Positions 1-6,494 of a stretch of 13,012 nucleotides of DNA are shown piece by piece (the stretch's first letter is position 1; each line of letters starts with the position of its first letter). The notes under the pieces are model-generated. The model did not search any database, had not been told where the DNA came from, and saw nothing but the letters and a program-made list of their open reading frames with translations. Location: assembly GCA_964564655.1 (NCBI GenBank), contig CAZMBO010000044.1, positions 1 to 13,012 on the forward strand, read 5' to 3'. A program made the position numbers and the translations under genes. The DNA is from UBA8687 sp964564655 (GTDB taxonomy: Bacteria; Nitrospinota; Nitrospinia; Nitrospinales; VA-1).

Positions 1-129
1 TATAAACGATTTGGAAGAGGAGAGTAACGAGTTTCTTTGTTTTTCTGTTTGCTTCAGTTGATATTTGAAAACATTGAAGCTATGGGCGTTAAATAAAACA
101 AAGAGAATTGGTTTATGATCATTTCCATT

Positions 130-561
130 TTATTTACCTGTTGACCCGAAACCCATTTGGCTACGAGTAGTTTCACTCAACCGATCCGCTGGTAGAAACT
201 GGACTCTTTCAACTTTTTGGATCAAAAGTTGTGCGATACGATCTCCCTGTTCAATTTGGAATTCGTTGTCGGAGTGATTGAAGAGAAGGACTTTAACCTC
301 GCCGCGATAATGGGAGTCGATGACGCCGGCTCCACAATCGATCCCTTTTGTAACAGCCAATCCGCTTCGCGGCCATATCAGGCCGACATGCCCTTCAGGA
401 ATTTCTAGGCGAATACCAGTTGCGACCAGTAATCTGTCCCTTGGAGGAATAAGCATTTTTTGGGATGCGGTGAGGTCGGCACCAGCATCCTCTGCATGGG
501 CGTATTTAGGAATAGAACCACCGGAGATCCGACAAGTAAGATTGGATTCTTTTTTGCTCAT
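130..561 (-). CDS. dut: dUTP diphosphatase (deoxyuridine 5'-triphosphate nucleotidohydrolase)
   Basis: This protein hydrolyses dUTP to dUMP and pyrophosphate in the cytoplasm, keeping uracil out of DNA and supplying dUMP for thymidylate synthesis. At 143 residues it has the normal length of a trimeric dUTPase and shows all five family motifs in order: EDAGADL (about 24-30), PRSGLA (64-69), GVIDSHYRGE (79-88, with Asp82 as the expected catalytic residue and the following Tyr as the uracil-contacting residue), GDRIAQLLIQ (106-115) and the C-terminal arm GFGSTG (137-142) preceded by Arg133. The ATG at 561 has a GGAAG ribosome binding site 7 nt upstream. An extended -10 promoter sits about 35 nt above the start, below a strong terminator, so the gene is probably transcribed on its own. 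Motif 5 reads RSQM before GFGSTG rather than the usual RG-rich form, a minor variation. The identification is secure from the motifs. Confidence 0.96.
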   Translation of the reverse strand: MSKKESNLTCRISGGSIPKYAHAEDAGADLTASQKMLIPPRDRLLVATGIRLEIPEGHVGLIWPRSGLAVTKGIDCGAGVIDSHYRGEVKVLLFNHSDNEFQIEQGDRIAQLLIQKVERVQFLPADRLSETTRSQMGFGSTGK

Positions 562-593
562 TCTTTTGCTTCCGAATGAAGTTTAATAAGGAG

Positions 594-602
594 ATTATAT
601 CA
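594..602 (-). promoter_or_regulatory. Extended -10 promoter of dut
   Basis: Read on the minus strand, the sequence is TGATATAAT: a perfect TATAAT hexamer preceded by the TGn extension. There is no good -35 element at 15-18 nt spacing, which is typical of extended -10 promoters. It lies just downstream of the terminator at 624-665 and would give a leader of roughly 25 nt in front of the dut start codon. Confidence 0.5.
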
Positions 603-623
603 GGGGGAAAGACAACGGAAACT

Positions 624-665
624 AAAAAAAACCGGGAAAGAGGGTAGCACCCCGCCTTTTCCCGG
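624..665 (-). terminator. Strong rho-independent terminator
   Basis: On the minus strand an 8-bp outer stem CCGGGAAA/TTTCCCGG (665-658 with 639-632) encloses a second stem GGGT/ACCC with a 3-nt loop. It is followed directly by eight T residues (631-624). There is no T-run on the plus side, so it acts on minus-strand transcription only. It ends whatever is transcribed from the 670-1350 region, before the dut promoter. Confidence 0.85.
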
Positions 666-756
666 ATGTTTCGTAATTCAAACTATTCTATTACTACAAC
701 CGTCCTTGACAGGGGGAGAGAAGATTTGTTGCTCCACTCCGGTAAAGGCGGGGCGC
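647..756 (-). other. Long-range helix that excludes the terminator hairpin
   Basis: On the minus strand, GCGCCCCGCCTTT (756-744) pairs with AAAGGCGGGGTGC (659-647) over 13 bp with one G-U pair. The pairing continues after a small 1x2 internal loop as CCGGA (742-738) with TCCGG (666-662). The 3' arm takes up nearly all of the ascending side of the terminator stem (665-658 plus the inner GGGT), so the helix and the terminator cannot form at once. This is the geometry of an antiterminator, though it could also simply be the native fold of a non-coding RNA. Confidence 0.45.
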
Positions 757-855
757 TTCCTTTTGATAGAAAGGAGGCGGGCTACTATTATCCGGGTTTA
801 ACCCGGGGTCAAAAAGGGACTCCACTTCACGCCAATTGGATAGATAACATCTGCC

Positions 856-974
856 GAGATGCATCGCAGAGTTCGGCTGGCGCTCGGAACGTTTGGGGGT
901 TTGGGAAGGGATTTGAGACTGCTACACATCCCGCCAACAACAACTGATAACCAAACAAATTGGGGATGCATCTC
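856..974 (-). repeat. 10-bp inverted repeat (GAGATGCATC / GATGCATCTC)
   Basis: The perfect arms lie at 856-865 and 965-974 and are separated by 99 nt. On the minus strand they would close a domain that itself contains the GGGAT/ATCCC hairpin at 908-932. One arm overlaps an alternative local stem CCGAG/CTCGG (854-858 with 883-887), so the two pairings compete. Confidence 0.45.
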
Positions 975-1135
975 ATTCATAACAATGGAATCCTCTTTTC
1001 TAGTAACCCGCCGTTGGAAGATCTGCATAACTATCTTTAAACTCTTTAACCTTCCAGTTAAATGACAGTCCAAATTGGGCGGTTAGCCAACGCCCATAAA
1101 AATCTACTTATAGCCTTATATTGTGTACCTCACGA

Positions 1136-1164
1136 AAAGTACCACTACATATAGTATCTGTCAA
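1136..1164 (-). promoter_or_regulatory. Candidate sigma70 promoter for the structured RNA
   Basis: On the minus strand a consensus -35 TTGACA (1164-1159) is followed after 17 nt by TACTTT (1141-1136), which matches the -10 consensus only at TAnnnT. Predicted initiation is near 1129. It is the only consensus -35 on this strand between the DUF4340 gene and dut. The weak -10 keeps confidence moderate. Confidence 0.35.
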
Positions 1165-1320
1165 GAGGTTATTTGAAAAAAACTGCTGAAATCCTATTTA
1201 ACCCTTGTTTTATAAATAGTTAGGCAAAAAAAAATCTTTAAATTGCTTGAATTTTTTTTGTTGAACACAATATGAAGGGGATTAAAAATTTAAATATTAC
1301 AATATGTAGTGGGTATCTGT
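1142..1320. repeat. 11-bp inverted repeat plus 8-bp direct repeat
   Basis: CCACTACATAT at 1142-1152 recurs as its exact reverse complement ATATGTAGTGG at 1302-1312. In both places GTATCTGT follows in the same orientation (1154-1161 and 1313-1320). The intervening DNA is very AT-rich and contains the TTGACA candidate at 1164-1159. Function is unknown; duplicated regulator sites or a small inversion scar are both possible. Confidence 0.4.
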
Positions 1321-1321
1321 A

Positions 1322-1342
1322 TAAAGGCAGGTCAGGTTGCCT
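1322..1342 (-). terminator. Weak terminator after the DUF4340 gene
   Basis: Just after the DUF4340 stop codon the minus strand reads AGGCA, an 8-nt loop, TGCCT and then TTTAT. The 5-bp stem and broken T-run make it a marginal terminator. If it works, the RNA below it is a separate transcript. Confidence 0.25.
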
Positions 1343-1351
1343 CAAATTTCA

Positions 1352-2845
1352 TTACTGAACTTTGAACCTATTTAGGTTTAGAGGAATGGGGTCCAAATGC
1401 TTCTTTTTGATCCGGTAATAGCCATTTTTACCCTCAATTCGGGCAAAGTATTGTTGGCTATTTGTCTCAATATTTCCCACCTGTAGTTCTGCAATTTTAT
1501 CGGTACTGTTTTTCCAGATACTGATTTTATAGGTAGGGGTCGTCAATCCAGAAGATTCTGGCAATATGTCCGTTTCGGCAAATGATTCGAATTCCATTCC
1601 CTTCATCGTCCAAAGCAGATCTTTTGCNNNNNNNNNNNNNNNNNNNNNNNNNNNNNNNNNNNNNNNNNNNNNNNNNNNNNNNNNNNNNNNNNNNNNNNNN
1701 NNNNNNNNNNNNNNNNNNNNNNNNNNNACAAACTCGGTAAGTTTTGCCTCTTTCAAATCAAACAATAGGCTTCTTATAGTTGCCGCGTCAGCTCTAGTTT
1801 CTTTCGGTTTTTTGATTTCCCAGTCATCTTTTTCAAGGCGAACCGCTTGAATGGTTTCTTCTCCTGTGTGCAAATTTATTTCTGCTACATTTTTTTCTTC
1901 GAATTCGATCAGGGTTTTATTAAGAAAGTCGACGTTCTTTTTGTTAAGGGTATCGTAAAATTTTGTATCGACTAGAAAAATCCCGGTGGTGCCTTCTTTT
2001 TTAGCAAAGGTTCCTGATCCTACTTTTTTGTTCCCGAGAGCAATAGAATAATTTTCTTTGTTCTCGTTTTTTAGGATAAGGGTTGTGATAGGTTTATCCA
2101 GGCCATAGAGCTTGAGAGAATCAGGATTTTCACTTTCAAATTCTTTAATGCGTGAGAACTGAATCGCTTGTAAAAACGCCAACACCTCGTCTTTGTCGGC
2201 CTTTGATTTGATCTCTCCAGATACCAACCATTCACCTTTTTCTCGGATTAAATTTAAAGGATGTTTTTCTCTTTTAATTTGAATTCGATTGATAGCACCA
2301 GTGCTAAAATTAAAAATAGTTTTATCTCTGAAGTTGTAAACGGATTTATCAAATCTTCTTTTTGAGGCAGCAGTCAGAAATACTTTTGGATCATTCTTAA
2401 ATTTGAGATATATTTTGCCACCCATTGGACTGTCATGGCCAAATATTAAGGTCTTTTCCTTACCTCCTTTAAATTTTAAATGAATTTTAAAAGTAGGGTT
2501 TTGCAAACCATATTGCGTAAGATTTTTCGGGTTTTCTTCTACAACCCGAAATTTTTCAAGGTTTTCTATTTCAGACAGGAAGGATTCTGTTTCGGAGTTA
2601 TCCCCCGCGGTTTTAAGGGGTTGTGAAATGCTCCAGTTGCTATCTTTAGTTTGTTGGAGGGTGATGATTTCTTCATTTTTGATTAACGAGAATTCTTTGA
2701 CATCGTTTGTTTTAAAGTAGAGAACTTTTCCGGCAATCTCTTTTTCTTTGGCTTTCTTTTTTTCAGCAGGTAGGTCAACAAAAAAATAATAAATTCCCAA
2801 GCAGAGGAAAACAACCATCATCCCGGCCGTTCCTTTAAACTTCAT
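1352..2845 (-). CDS. DUF4340 membrane-anchored protein, last gene of a Gld-type ABC operon (interrupted by an assembly gap)
   Basis: The chosen ATG (2845) overlaps the stop codon of the upstream gene as ATGA and is preceded by a GGAGGAGAAGAGG Shine-Dalgarno region. A longer reading frame back to 2938 lies inside the neighbour and is not credible. The protein starts with one membrane segment (about residues 6-24) and then a lysine-rich extracytoplasmic part. The DUF4340 core element recurs: FL...NP..L..YGLQNP near 89-117, FL...NP..L..YGLDKP near 223-252, a third start (LLFDLKEAKLTEF) near 360, and after the gap LLWTMKG...SGLTTP. DUF4340 proteins commonly accompany GldA/F/G-like exporters; their biochemical role is unknown. 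The 100 N at 1628-1727 fall in the third repeat. The frame is kept across them, but the repeat period suggests more sequence is missing than 100 bases. Confidence 0.85.
   Translation of the reverse strand: MKFKGTAGMMVVFLCLGIYYFFVDLPAEKKKAKEKEIAGKVLYFKTNDVKEFSLIKNEEIITLQQTKDSNWSISQPLKTAGDNSETESFLSEIENLEKFRVVEENPKNLTQYGLQNPTFKIHLKFKGGKEKTLIFGHDSPMGGKIYLKFKNDPKVFLTAASKRRFDKSVYNFRDKTIFNFSTGAINRIQIKREKHPLNLIREKGEWLVSGEIKSKADKDEVLAFLQAIQFSRIKEFESENPDSLKLYGLDKPITTLILKNENKENYSIALGNKKVGSGTFAKKEGTTGIFLVDTKFYDTLNKKNVDFLNKTLIEFEEKNVAEINLHTGEETIQAVRLEKDDWEIKKPKETRADAATIRSLLFDLKEAKLTEFXXXXXXXXXXXXXXXXXXXXXXXXXXXXXXXXXXAKDLLWTMKGMEFESFAETDILPESSGLTTPTYKISIWKNSTDKIAELQVGNIETNSQQYFARIEGKNGYYRIKKKHLDPIPLNLNRFKVQ
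1628..1727. other. Assembly gap (100 N) inside the DUF4340 gene
   Basis: Exactly 100 N, the conventional placeholder for a scaffold join of unknown length. The coding frame of the flanking DUF4340 gene agrees on both sides at this placeholder length. Confidence 0.98.
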
Positions 2846-4398
2846 GAACCTCTTCTCCTCCACCAGATGCGAATGCCTGTGCCGGCCACAATTCCAGGAA
2901 AAATCAAAACACCCAAAACAAATATTGTGCTTCCCCATGAACTGGTTAAGTGTATAGGAGAATTTCTTTTTTCCTTGGGCCGAATCGAAATCAAGTTTTC
3001 TTCTTCCGCTAGCCAGGAAACTGTGTTCAGAAAAAAGTCACCATTGCCGGAAAAGTTACTGTATCGGTTGTTGGAAAAATCAGAATCGCCAATCACGACC
3101 AGAGTGGCTTTAGGTTGTTTTAATTCTTGTTCGTGAGATTCTTCGTTTTCATCATGGGCTTCTTCTGATCTCAGGATTTTTGTAGCGACTACCGCCACTG
3201 AGACGGGCCCTTTAAGGTCGGTGTCCGTATCAAATTTTATGGCGCCCGATTCAAAGTTTGATTCCCCCCAGCTATTGGCACTGGTCTTTAGTAATTCGAC
3301 AGTTTCAATCTTAGAGGTTGGGATTGCCTTAACGGACTGTATAATCGGAAAGATGGTTGGGAGAACAAATTCGCTGGTAATATCATGCGCGCTATATTGA
3401 TTGACTACGGGAGCTGCGTAATCACCCCCAAATAATTTTGACATGGGATCGATAACAATATTGTCACCCAATTCTACGCCCCAGTTTTTCAGGAACGCTT
3501 CCATGCCATGTTTTGATTTGGGATCCACGAGCATCATAACAGCACCCCCTTTTTCCAGATAGGACTCCAGGGCTTTTTGTTCTTCCTTTTGAATAGGTTT
3601 TTTAGGCCCTGCTATAACAAGGGTAGATGCGTCTTTCGGGACTTCTCCCGTTTGAAGGAGCAGTAGGGGTTTGACTATGAAACCATCTTGTTCAAGATTT
3701 TTTTTGGCTGTTTGGTGACCTTCATTTTCAGTACTGTCAATTTGGTTTTCGCCATGACCCTCAAGGAAATAGATCACCTTCTGCTCATCACGAGTGACTT
3801 TTAAAAGTGCATTGGTCAGATTTTCCTCGGTAGCATTTTGGACTTTAGTCTCCTTAGATCCACTTTCCAAAACGATGGTGCCATAAGTGGTCACCCCGTA
3901 TTGTTTGGTCACTGCAGGGTTTTTATCTGGATCTATATAAGTTATTCCGATTTTGTCTGTTTCTTCAAGATATCCGGCAATTAAATTTTCAAACGCATTT
4001 TTTTCTGGTGTTTCGATTTGAAAAAAAGCCGTTAAATTAACTTCGCGCGGAAGATTTGCAATAAATTTTTTAGTTTGAGGAGCCAGGGTAAACAAGTTTG
4101 CTTCCGTGAAGTCGAAACGGTGTTTGTGGCGGTGAATAAGAAGATTTGTGAATATAAGAACACCCAGGAATACTGAAGTTAGGATAATGGCGTTGGTTCC
4201 ATGTTGAGCCATTCGTGAAGAAAAGAATTTTTTTAAACTTGTTCCTTCAGAAACCAGTAAAAATATTCCATTGGAAATTGAAAGAGCGATTAATGAAAGG
4301 ATTAAGGTCTTAAGGTCTGGAAGAACAATATAAAAAAATAGTGCTACAAATCCTGATGCTAAGGCTAACCAACCTGCTATCGAAGTGAATTTTTTCAT
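2842..4398 (-). CDS. gldG: GldG-like ABC transporter auxiliary protein (ABC_transp_aux family)
   Basis: This is the substrate-binding-like or auxiliary subunit of a GldAFG-type ABC system, placed between the permease and the DUF4340 protein. From the ATG at 4398 (GGAGA 7 nt upstream, 4 nt after the permease stop) it has 518 residues. Membrane segments are predicted near 5-25, 30-50 and 69-88, with a final one near 489-510 ahead of a WWRRRGS tail. The large domain between them should face outside the membrane. It begins with the typical HRFDFTEANLFTLAPQT element (about 93-109) and carries FLEGHGE (211-217) and VVIGDSDFSNN (434-444), hallmarks of this family. A frame extension to 4452 overlaps the permease and lacks its own ribosome binding site. 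In Bacteroidetes such proteins take part in gliding; in other phyla, as presumably here, the transported substrate is unknown and gliding should not be inferred. Confidence 0.9.
   Translation of the reverse strand: MKKFTSIAGWLALASGFVALFFYIVLPDLKTLILSLIALSISNGIFLLVSEGTSLKKFFSSRMAQHGTNAIILTSVFLGVLIFTNLLIHRHKHRFDFTEANLFTLAPQTKKFIANLPREVNLTAFFQIETPEKNAFENLIAGYLEETDKIGITYIDPDKNPAVTKQYGVTTYGTIVLESGSKETKVQNATEENLTNALLKVTRDEQKVIYFLEGHGENQIDSTENEGHQTAKKNLEQDGFIVKPLLLLQTGEVPKDASTLVIAGPKKPIQKEEQKALESYLEKGGAVMMLVDPKSKHGMEAFLKNWGVELGDNIVIDPMSKLFGGDYAAPVVNQYSAHDITSEFVLPTIFPIIQSVKAIPTSKIETVELLKTSANSWGESNFESGAIKFDTDTDLKGPVSVAVVATKILRSEEAHDENEESHEQELKQPKATLVVIGDSDFSNNRYSNFSGNGDFFLNTVSWLAEEENLISIRPKEKRNSPIHLTSSWGSTIFVLGVLIFPGIVAGTGIRIWWRRRGS
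2849..2861 (-). promoter_or_regulatory. Ribosome binding site fixing the DUF4340 start
   Basis: Read on the minus strand, GGAGGAGAAGAGG lies 3-15 nt before the ATG at 2845. Its inner GGAG is at a good 8-nt spacing. Together with the ATGA overlap it decides this start over the upstream ATG at 2938 and indicates translational coupling. Confidence 0.75.
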
Positions 4399-4402
4399 AA
4401 GT

Positions 4403-5170
4403 TTATCTCCAACGATTTGAATCCAGAGTGCGATAGCAAAGAAAAAGTCCAAAAATAATAAAGGATAGGTAATAAGCGAGGTCGCTTGTTTCTATCATTC
4501 CTTTTAAAAAGCGGTCCATATGTTCAATAATCGAGAGATATTCGAGCACTTGTCCTGTTGTGGAGTTGGCAGCTTGGGCACCCCATCCGATGACCCACAT
4601 GAAGAGAGAAAATCCGAATGTGATTACGGCGGCAACGATTTGATTTTCCGTCAATGAAGAGGCAAATATTCCTACCGAAACATAACAGCCAGCCGTGAGC
4701 AATATACCTAGATAGCCGGTTAAAACAGGGCCAACGTCTGGTTCTCCAATCATGAATAAAAATCCTATGGAGTAACTTGAAATGAGAACCATTAGTGTTA
4801 TGACAATCATGCAGGCAAGAAATTTCCCCAAAATGATTTCTTTTAAATGTACCGGAGAGGAGAGAAGAAGACGAAATGTTTTAGATTTTTTTTCTTCCGC
4901 AAAACTTCGCATTGTGACGATCGGGATTATTAAAAGTAGAACCACCGCCATATTTTGAAAGCTGGGTTCGATGACCATTTCATTTACATTAAGAGCTATG
5001 CCCATTTGCTGTAACTGTCCGGATTGCATACTCTGCATGCTAAAAAAACTGAGGATGTTAACAAATATATAGCTATATATAATTAGGAATACCGTAGTGA
5101 TCACATAAAAAATGGGAGAATTAAAAAATGAACCCAGATCTCTTTTAGCTATGATCCAACTGTTTTTCAT
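4403..5170 (-). CDS. gldF: ABC-2 type permease, GldF-like
   Basis: This is the membrane subunit of the exporter formed with the upstream ATPase. The 255 residues contain about six hydrophobic segments (near 18-42, 72-88, 114-140, 148-171, 178-196 and 231-246). The signature stretch TMRSFAEEKKSKTFRLLLSS (86-105) follows the second segment; this 'TMRsFAEErk' element is characteristic of GldF/NosY-like ABC-2 permeases. The ATG at 5170 overlaps the ATPase stop as ATGA, with GGAG 8 nt upstream, so the two are translationally coupled. The stop codon is 4 nt from the start of the GldG-like gene and overlaps its ribosome binding site. The substrate cannot be read from the sequence. Confidence 0.92.
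   Translation of the reverse strand: MKNSWIIAKRDLGSFFNSPIFYVITTVFLIIYSYIFVNILSFFSMQSMQSGQLQQMGIALNVNEMVIEPSFQNMAVVLLLIIPIVTMRSFAEEKKSKTFRLLLSSPVHLKEIILGKFLACMIVITLMVLISSYSIGFLFMIGEPDVGPVLTGYLGILLTAGCYVSVGIFASSLTENQIVAAVITFGFSLFMWVIGWGAQAANSTTGQVLEYLSIIEHMDRFLKGMIETSDLAYYLSFIIFGLFLCYRTLDSNRWR
4406..4410 (-). promoter_or_regulatory. Ribosome binding site fixing the GldG-like start
   Basis: GGAGA on the minus strand is 7 nt before the ATG at 4398. It directly precedes the TAA stop of the permease. It supports this start over an ATG at 4452 inside the permease gene. Confidence 0.65.
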
Positions 5171-6102
5171 TTGTCAGGCTCCTTTTCTTCAAGAGTGAGC
5201 TTGAGGAAAATATCTTCAAGTGTCATCGAAACGGGTTTAAGTTCTACAATTCCCCAATTATTTTCCAGGGCCAGCTTTGCTATTTCATCTTGAAGGTTCG
5301 AGCTTAGCGCACATTCAATCAGGTATTGGTTCCCTTCATCTTTTTTTGCAGAAATGACTTGGTCCAAGCCATTTAATTTTTCAACAACATTGTTTTCAGA
5401 ATTCCTCACTGTTAAAGAGAGGCGATCACTCTTTCTTAATGAAGCCGCCAATCCGCCCAGAGAATCTACGGCTGCAATTTCACCATCGTTTATAATAATC
5501 ACACGTTTGCAAATTTGAGTGATTTCGGGGAGAATATGTGAGCTGAGGATAATTGTATGTTCTGCTGTCAACTCATGAATCAACTTTCGAATTTCAATAA
5601 TTTGAATAGGATCCAAACCTATTGTGGGTTCATCGAGTATCAGGATTTCAGGATCGTGGATCATTGCCTGAGCCAAACCAACTCTTTGTTGGTAGCCTTT
5701 CGAAAGGCGACCAATAATCCGGCGGCTTACATCTTTTAGCGAGCACTTCTCGATTACCCTATCGACGGAAGAGGAGATTCTTTTAGCATCAACACCTCTT
5801 ATTCCAGCTGCAAAATTTAGATAATCTGCAACGATCATATCGGAGTAAAGAGGCGGTGTTTCTGGAAGATATCCAATGACCTTTCTTATTTCAAGGGATT
5901 GTTCAAAGGTGTCAAACCCATTTATTTTTGCACTTCCACTGGAAGCCGGAAGAATGCAGGAAATTATATTCATGGTTGTGCTTTTACCCGCACCATTAGG
6001 TCCTAAAAAACCGACAACTTCGCCTTTTTCTATTTGAAACGATATGTTATTTATGGCCCGGCGAGTTCCATAATATCGAGTCAGGTTTTTAACTTCAATC
6101 AT
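5167..6102 (-). CDS. gldA: ABC transporter ATP-binding protein, GldA-like
   Basis: This is the ATPase that powers the adjacent GldF-like permease. All nucleotide-binding motifs are present in its 311 residues: Walker A GPNGAGKST (34-42), a Q-loop of the GldA/NatA kind (IGYLPETPPLY, about 76-86, with Glu in the place of Gln), signature LSKGYQQRVG (133-142), Walker B ILILDEPTIGLDP (153-165) and the switch histidine in SSHIL (His189). The C-terminal 90 residues after the core form the regulatory extension usual in ABC-2 exporter ATPases. It is the first gene of a four-gene minus-strand operon and ends in an ATGA overlap with the permease. A GGGG run about 8 nt before the ATG is a modest ribosome binding site. 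The promoter must lie in the region interrupted by the assembly gap at 6259-6358. Confidence 0.93.
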   Translation of the reverse strand: MIEVKNLTRYYGTRRAINNISFQIEKGEVVGFLGPNGAGKSTTMNIISCILPASSGSAKINGFDTFEQSLEIRKVIGYLPETPPLYSDMIVADYLNFAAGIRGVDAKRISSSVDRVIEKCSLKDVSRRIIGRLSKGYQQRVGLAQAMIHDPEILILDEPTIGLDPIQIIEIRKLIHELTAEHTIILSSHILPEITQICKRVIIINDGEIAAVDSLGGLAASLRKSDRLSLTVRNSENNVVEKLNGLDQVISAKKDEGNQYLIECALSSNLQDEIAKLALENNWGIVELKPVSMTLEDIFLKLTLEEKEPDK

Positions 6103-6258
6103 TCTGGTGCCCCATTACAACCATTGGAAATCTAAAGATCTACTCTTTTGTTTTTAGTACAGAAAAAACGAATAGGAAAAATCAAAGGAAAACTGAGTAA
6201 GGAAAAAATTAGCATAGCAAATTCATAATTTTCAATTAAAAATTTTTAATCTTTATTG

Positions 6259-6358
6259 NNNNNNNNNNNNNNNNNNNNNNNNNNNNNNNNNNNNNNNNNN
6301 NNNNNNNNNNNNNNNNNNNNNNNNNNNNNNNNNNNNNNNNNNNNNNNNNNNNNNNNNN
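6259..6358. other. Assembly gap (100 N)
   Basis: Exactly 100 N, the usual placeholder for a scaffold join. Sequence on the two sides may be further apart than shown. Confidence 0.98.
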
Positions 6359-6494
6359 GGAGCAGCTCAATTTCAAGAACCTGTTGCAATCGAATGATGA
6401 TATGCTCAAGAATAGATAATCTTGAAACCAGGTGGGCACTTTTCCCTGAATGATGTAATGACCCTATCCTGACCTGAATAATTACTGGAACCAT
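6359..6494 (-). CDS. Possible 5' fragment of an unknown gene running into the gap
   Basis: An ATG at 6494 on the minus strand opens 45 codons that continue into the assembly gap. The end of the fragment (HLVSRLSILEHIIIRLQQVL) looks like an amphipathic helix. The only ribosome-binding-like element is a GGA very close to the ATG, inside an inverted repeat. I recognise no family. The opposite strand has an equally open frame ending in KNLLQSNDDMLKNR and a TAA, which could be the tail of a plus-strand gene instead. Only closing the gap would decide. Confidence 0.2.

Larger units (their letters stand above)
624..1129 (-). ncRNA. Candidate structured non-coding RNA, family not recognised
   Basis: The stretch between dut and the DUF4340 gene has no convincing reading frame, but on the minus strand it is bounded by a TTGACA promoter candidate (1164-1136) and a strong intrinsic terminator (665-624). 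Between them are many inverted repeats: a hairpin at 1076-1096 (TGGGC/GCCCA core), TTTAAC/GTTAAA at 1045-1062, a 10-bp long-range helix pairing 965-974 with 856-865, GGGAT/ATCCC at 908-932, CCGGG/CCCGG at 792-806, TCCTTT/AAAGGA at 758-775, and an 18-bp helix pairing 756-738 with 666-647. The last helix contains one G-U pair that would be an A-C mismatch on the plus strand, which favours the minus strand as the RNA. I looked for tmRNA, RNase P, 6S, SRP and common riboswitch signatures and recognised none. It could instead be a long leader or the 3' tail of the upstream operon. Confidence 0.4.

Noticed and set aside
1..129. Possible gene start downstream of dut on the minus strand (24 codons from an ATG near 127)
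   Set aside because: Too short, no ribosome binding site, and no family resemblance; the left edge is too close to judge. I see nothing else in these bases.
640..655. Plus-strand AGGGTAGCACCCCGC resembling the T-box core sequence
   Set aside because: It is the complement of the minus-strand terminator stem, no tRNA synthetase or amino-acid gene follows on the plus strand, and there is no T-run on that side.
706..711. Plus-strand TTGACA as a -35 box
   Set aside because: No -10-like hexamer occurs 15-19 nt downstream (TTGCTC is found) and no plus-strand gene follows.
666..947. 93-codon plus-strand reading frame
   Set aside because: It runs opposite to the oriented terminator, has no ribosome binding site, and its product shows no recognisable features.
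798..1073. 91-codon minus-strand reading frame in the dut upstream region
   Set aside because: No ribosome binding site, no family resemblance, low-complexity codon mix, and it overlaps the dense set of hairpins of the candidate RNA.
600..1130. tmRNA, RNase P RNA, 6S RNA or SRP RNA
   Set aside because: I looked for the tmRNA T-arm/CCA end, the RNase P GAGGAAAGTCC and ACAGAA elements, the SRP GGAAG loop and a single 6S-like rod; none is present on either strand by eye.
1566..1850. Plus-strand reading frame across the first N run
   Set aside because: It is antisense to the well-supported DUF4340 gene and is open mainly because of the unknown bases.
2846..2938. Upstream extension of the DUF4340 protein
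   Set aside because: The extra 31 codons lie inside the GldG-like gene, encode cysteine/histidine-rich sequence unlike the family, and the ATGA overlap start has a strong ribosome binding site.
4399..4452. Upstream extension of the GldG-like protein
   Set aside because: It overlaps the permease coding end, and the GGAGA-served ATG at 4398 begins the expected first membrane segment.
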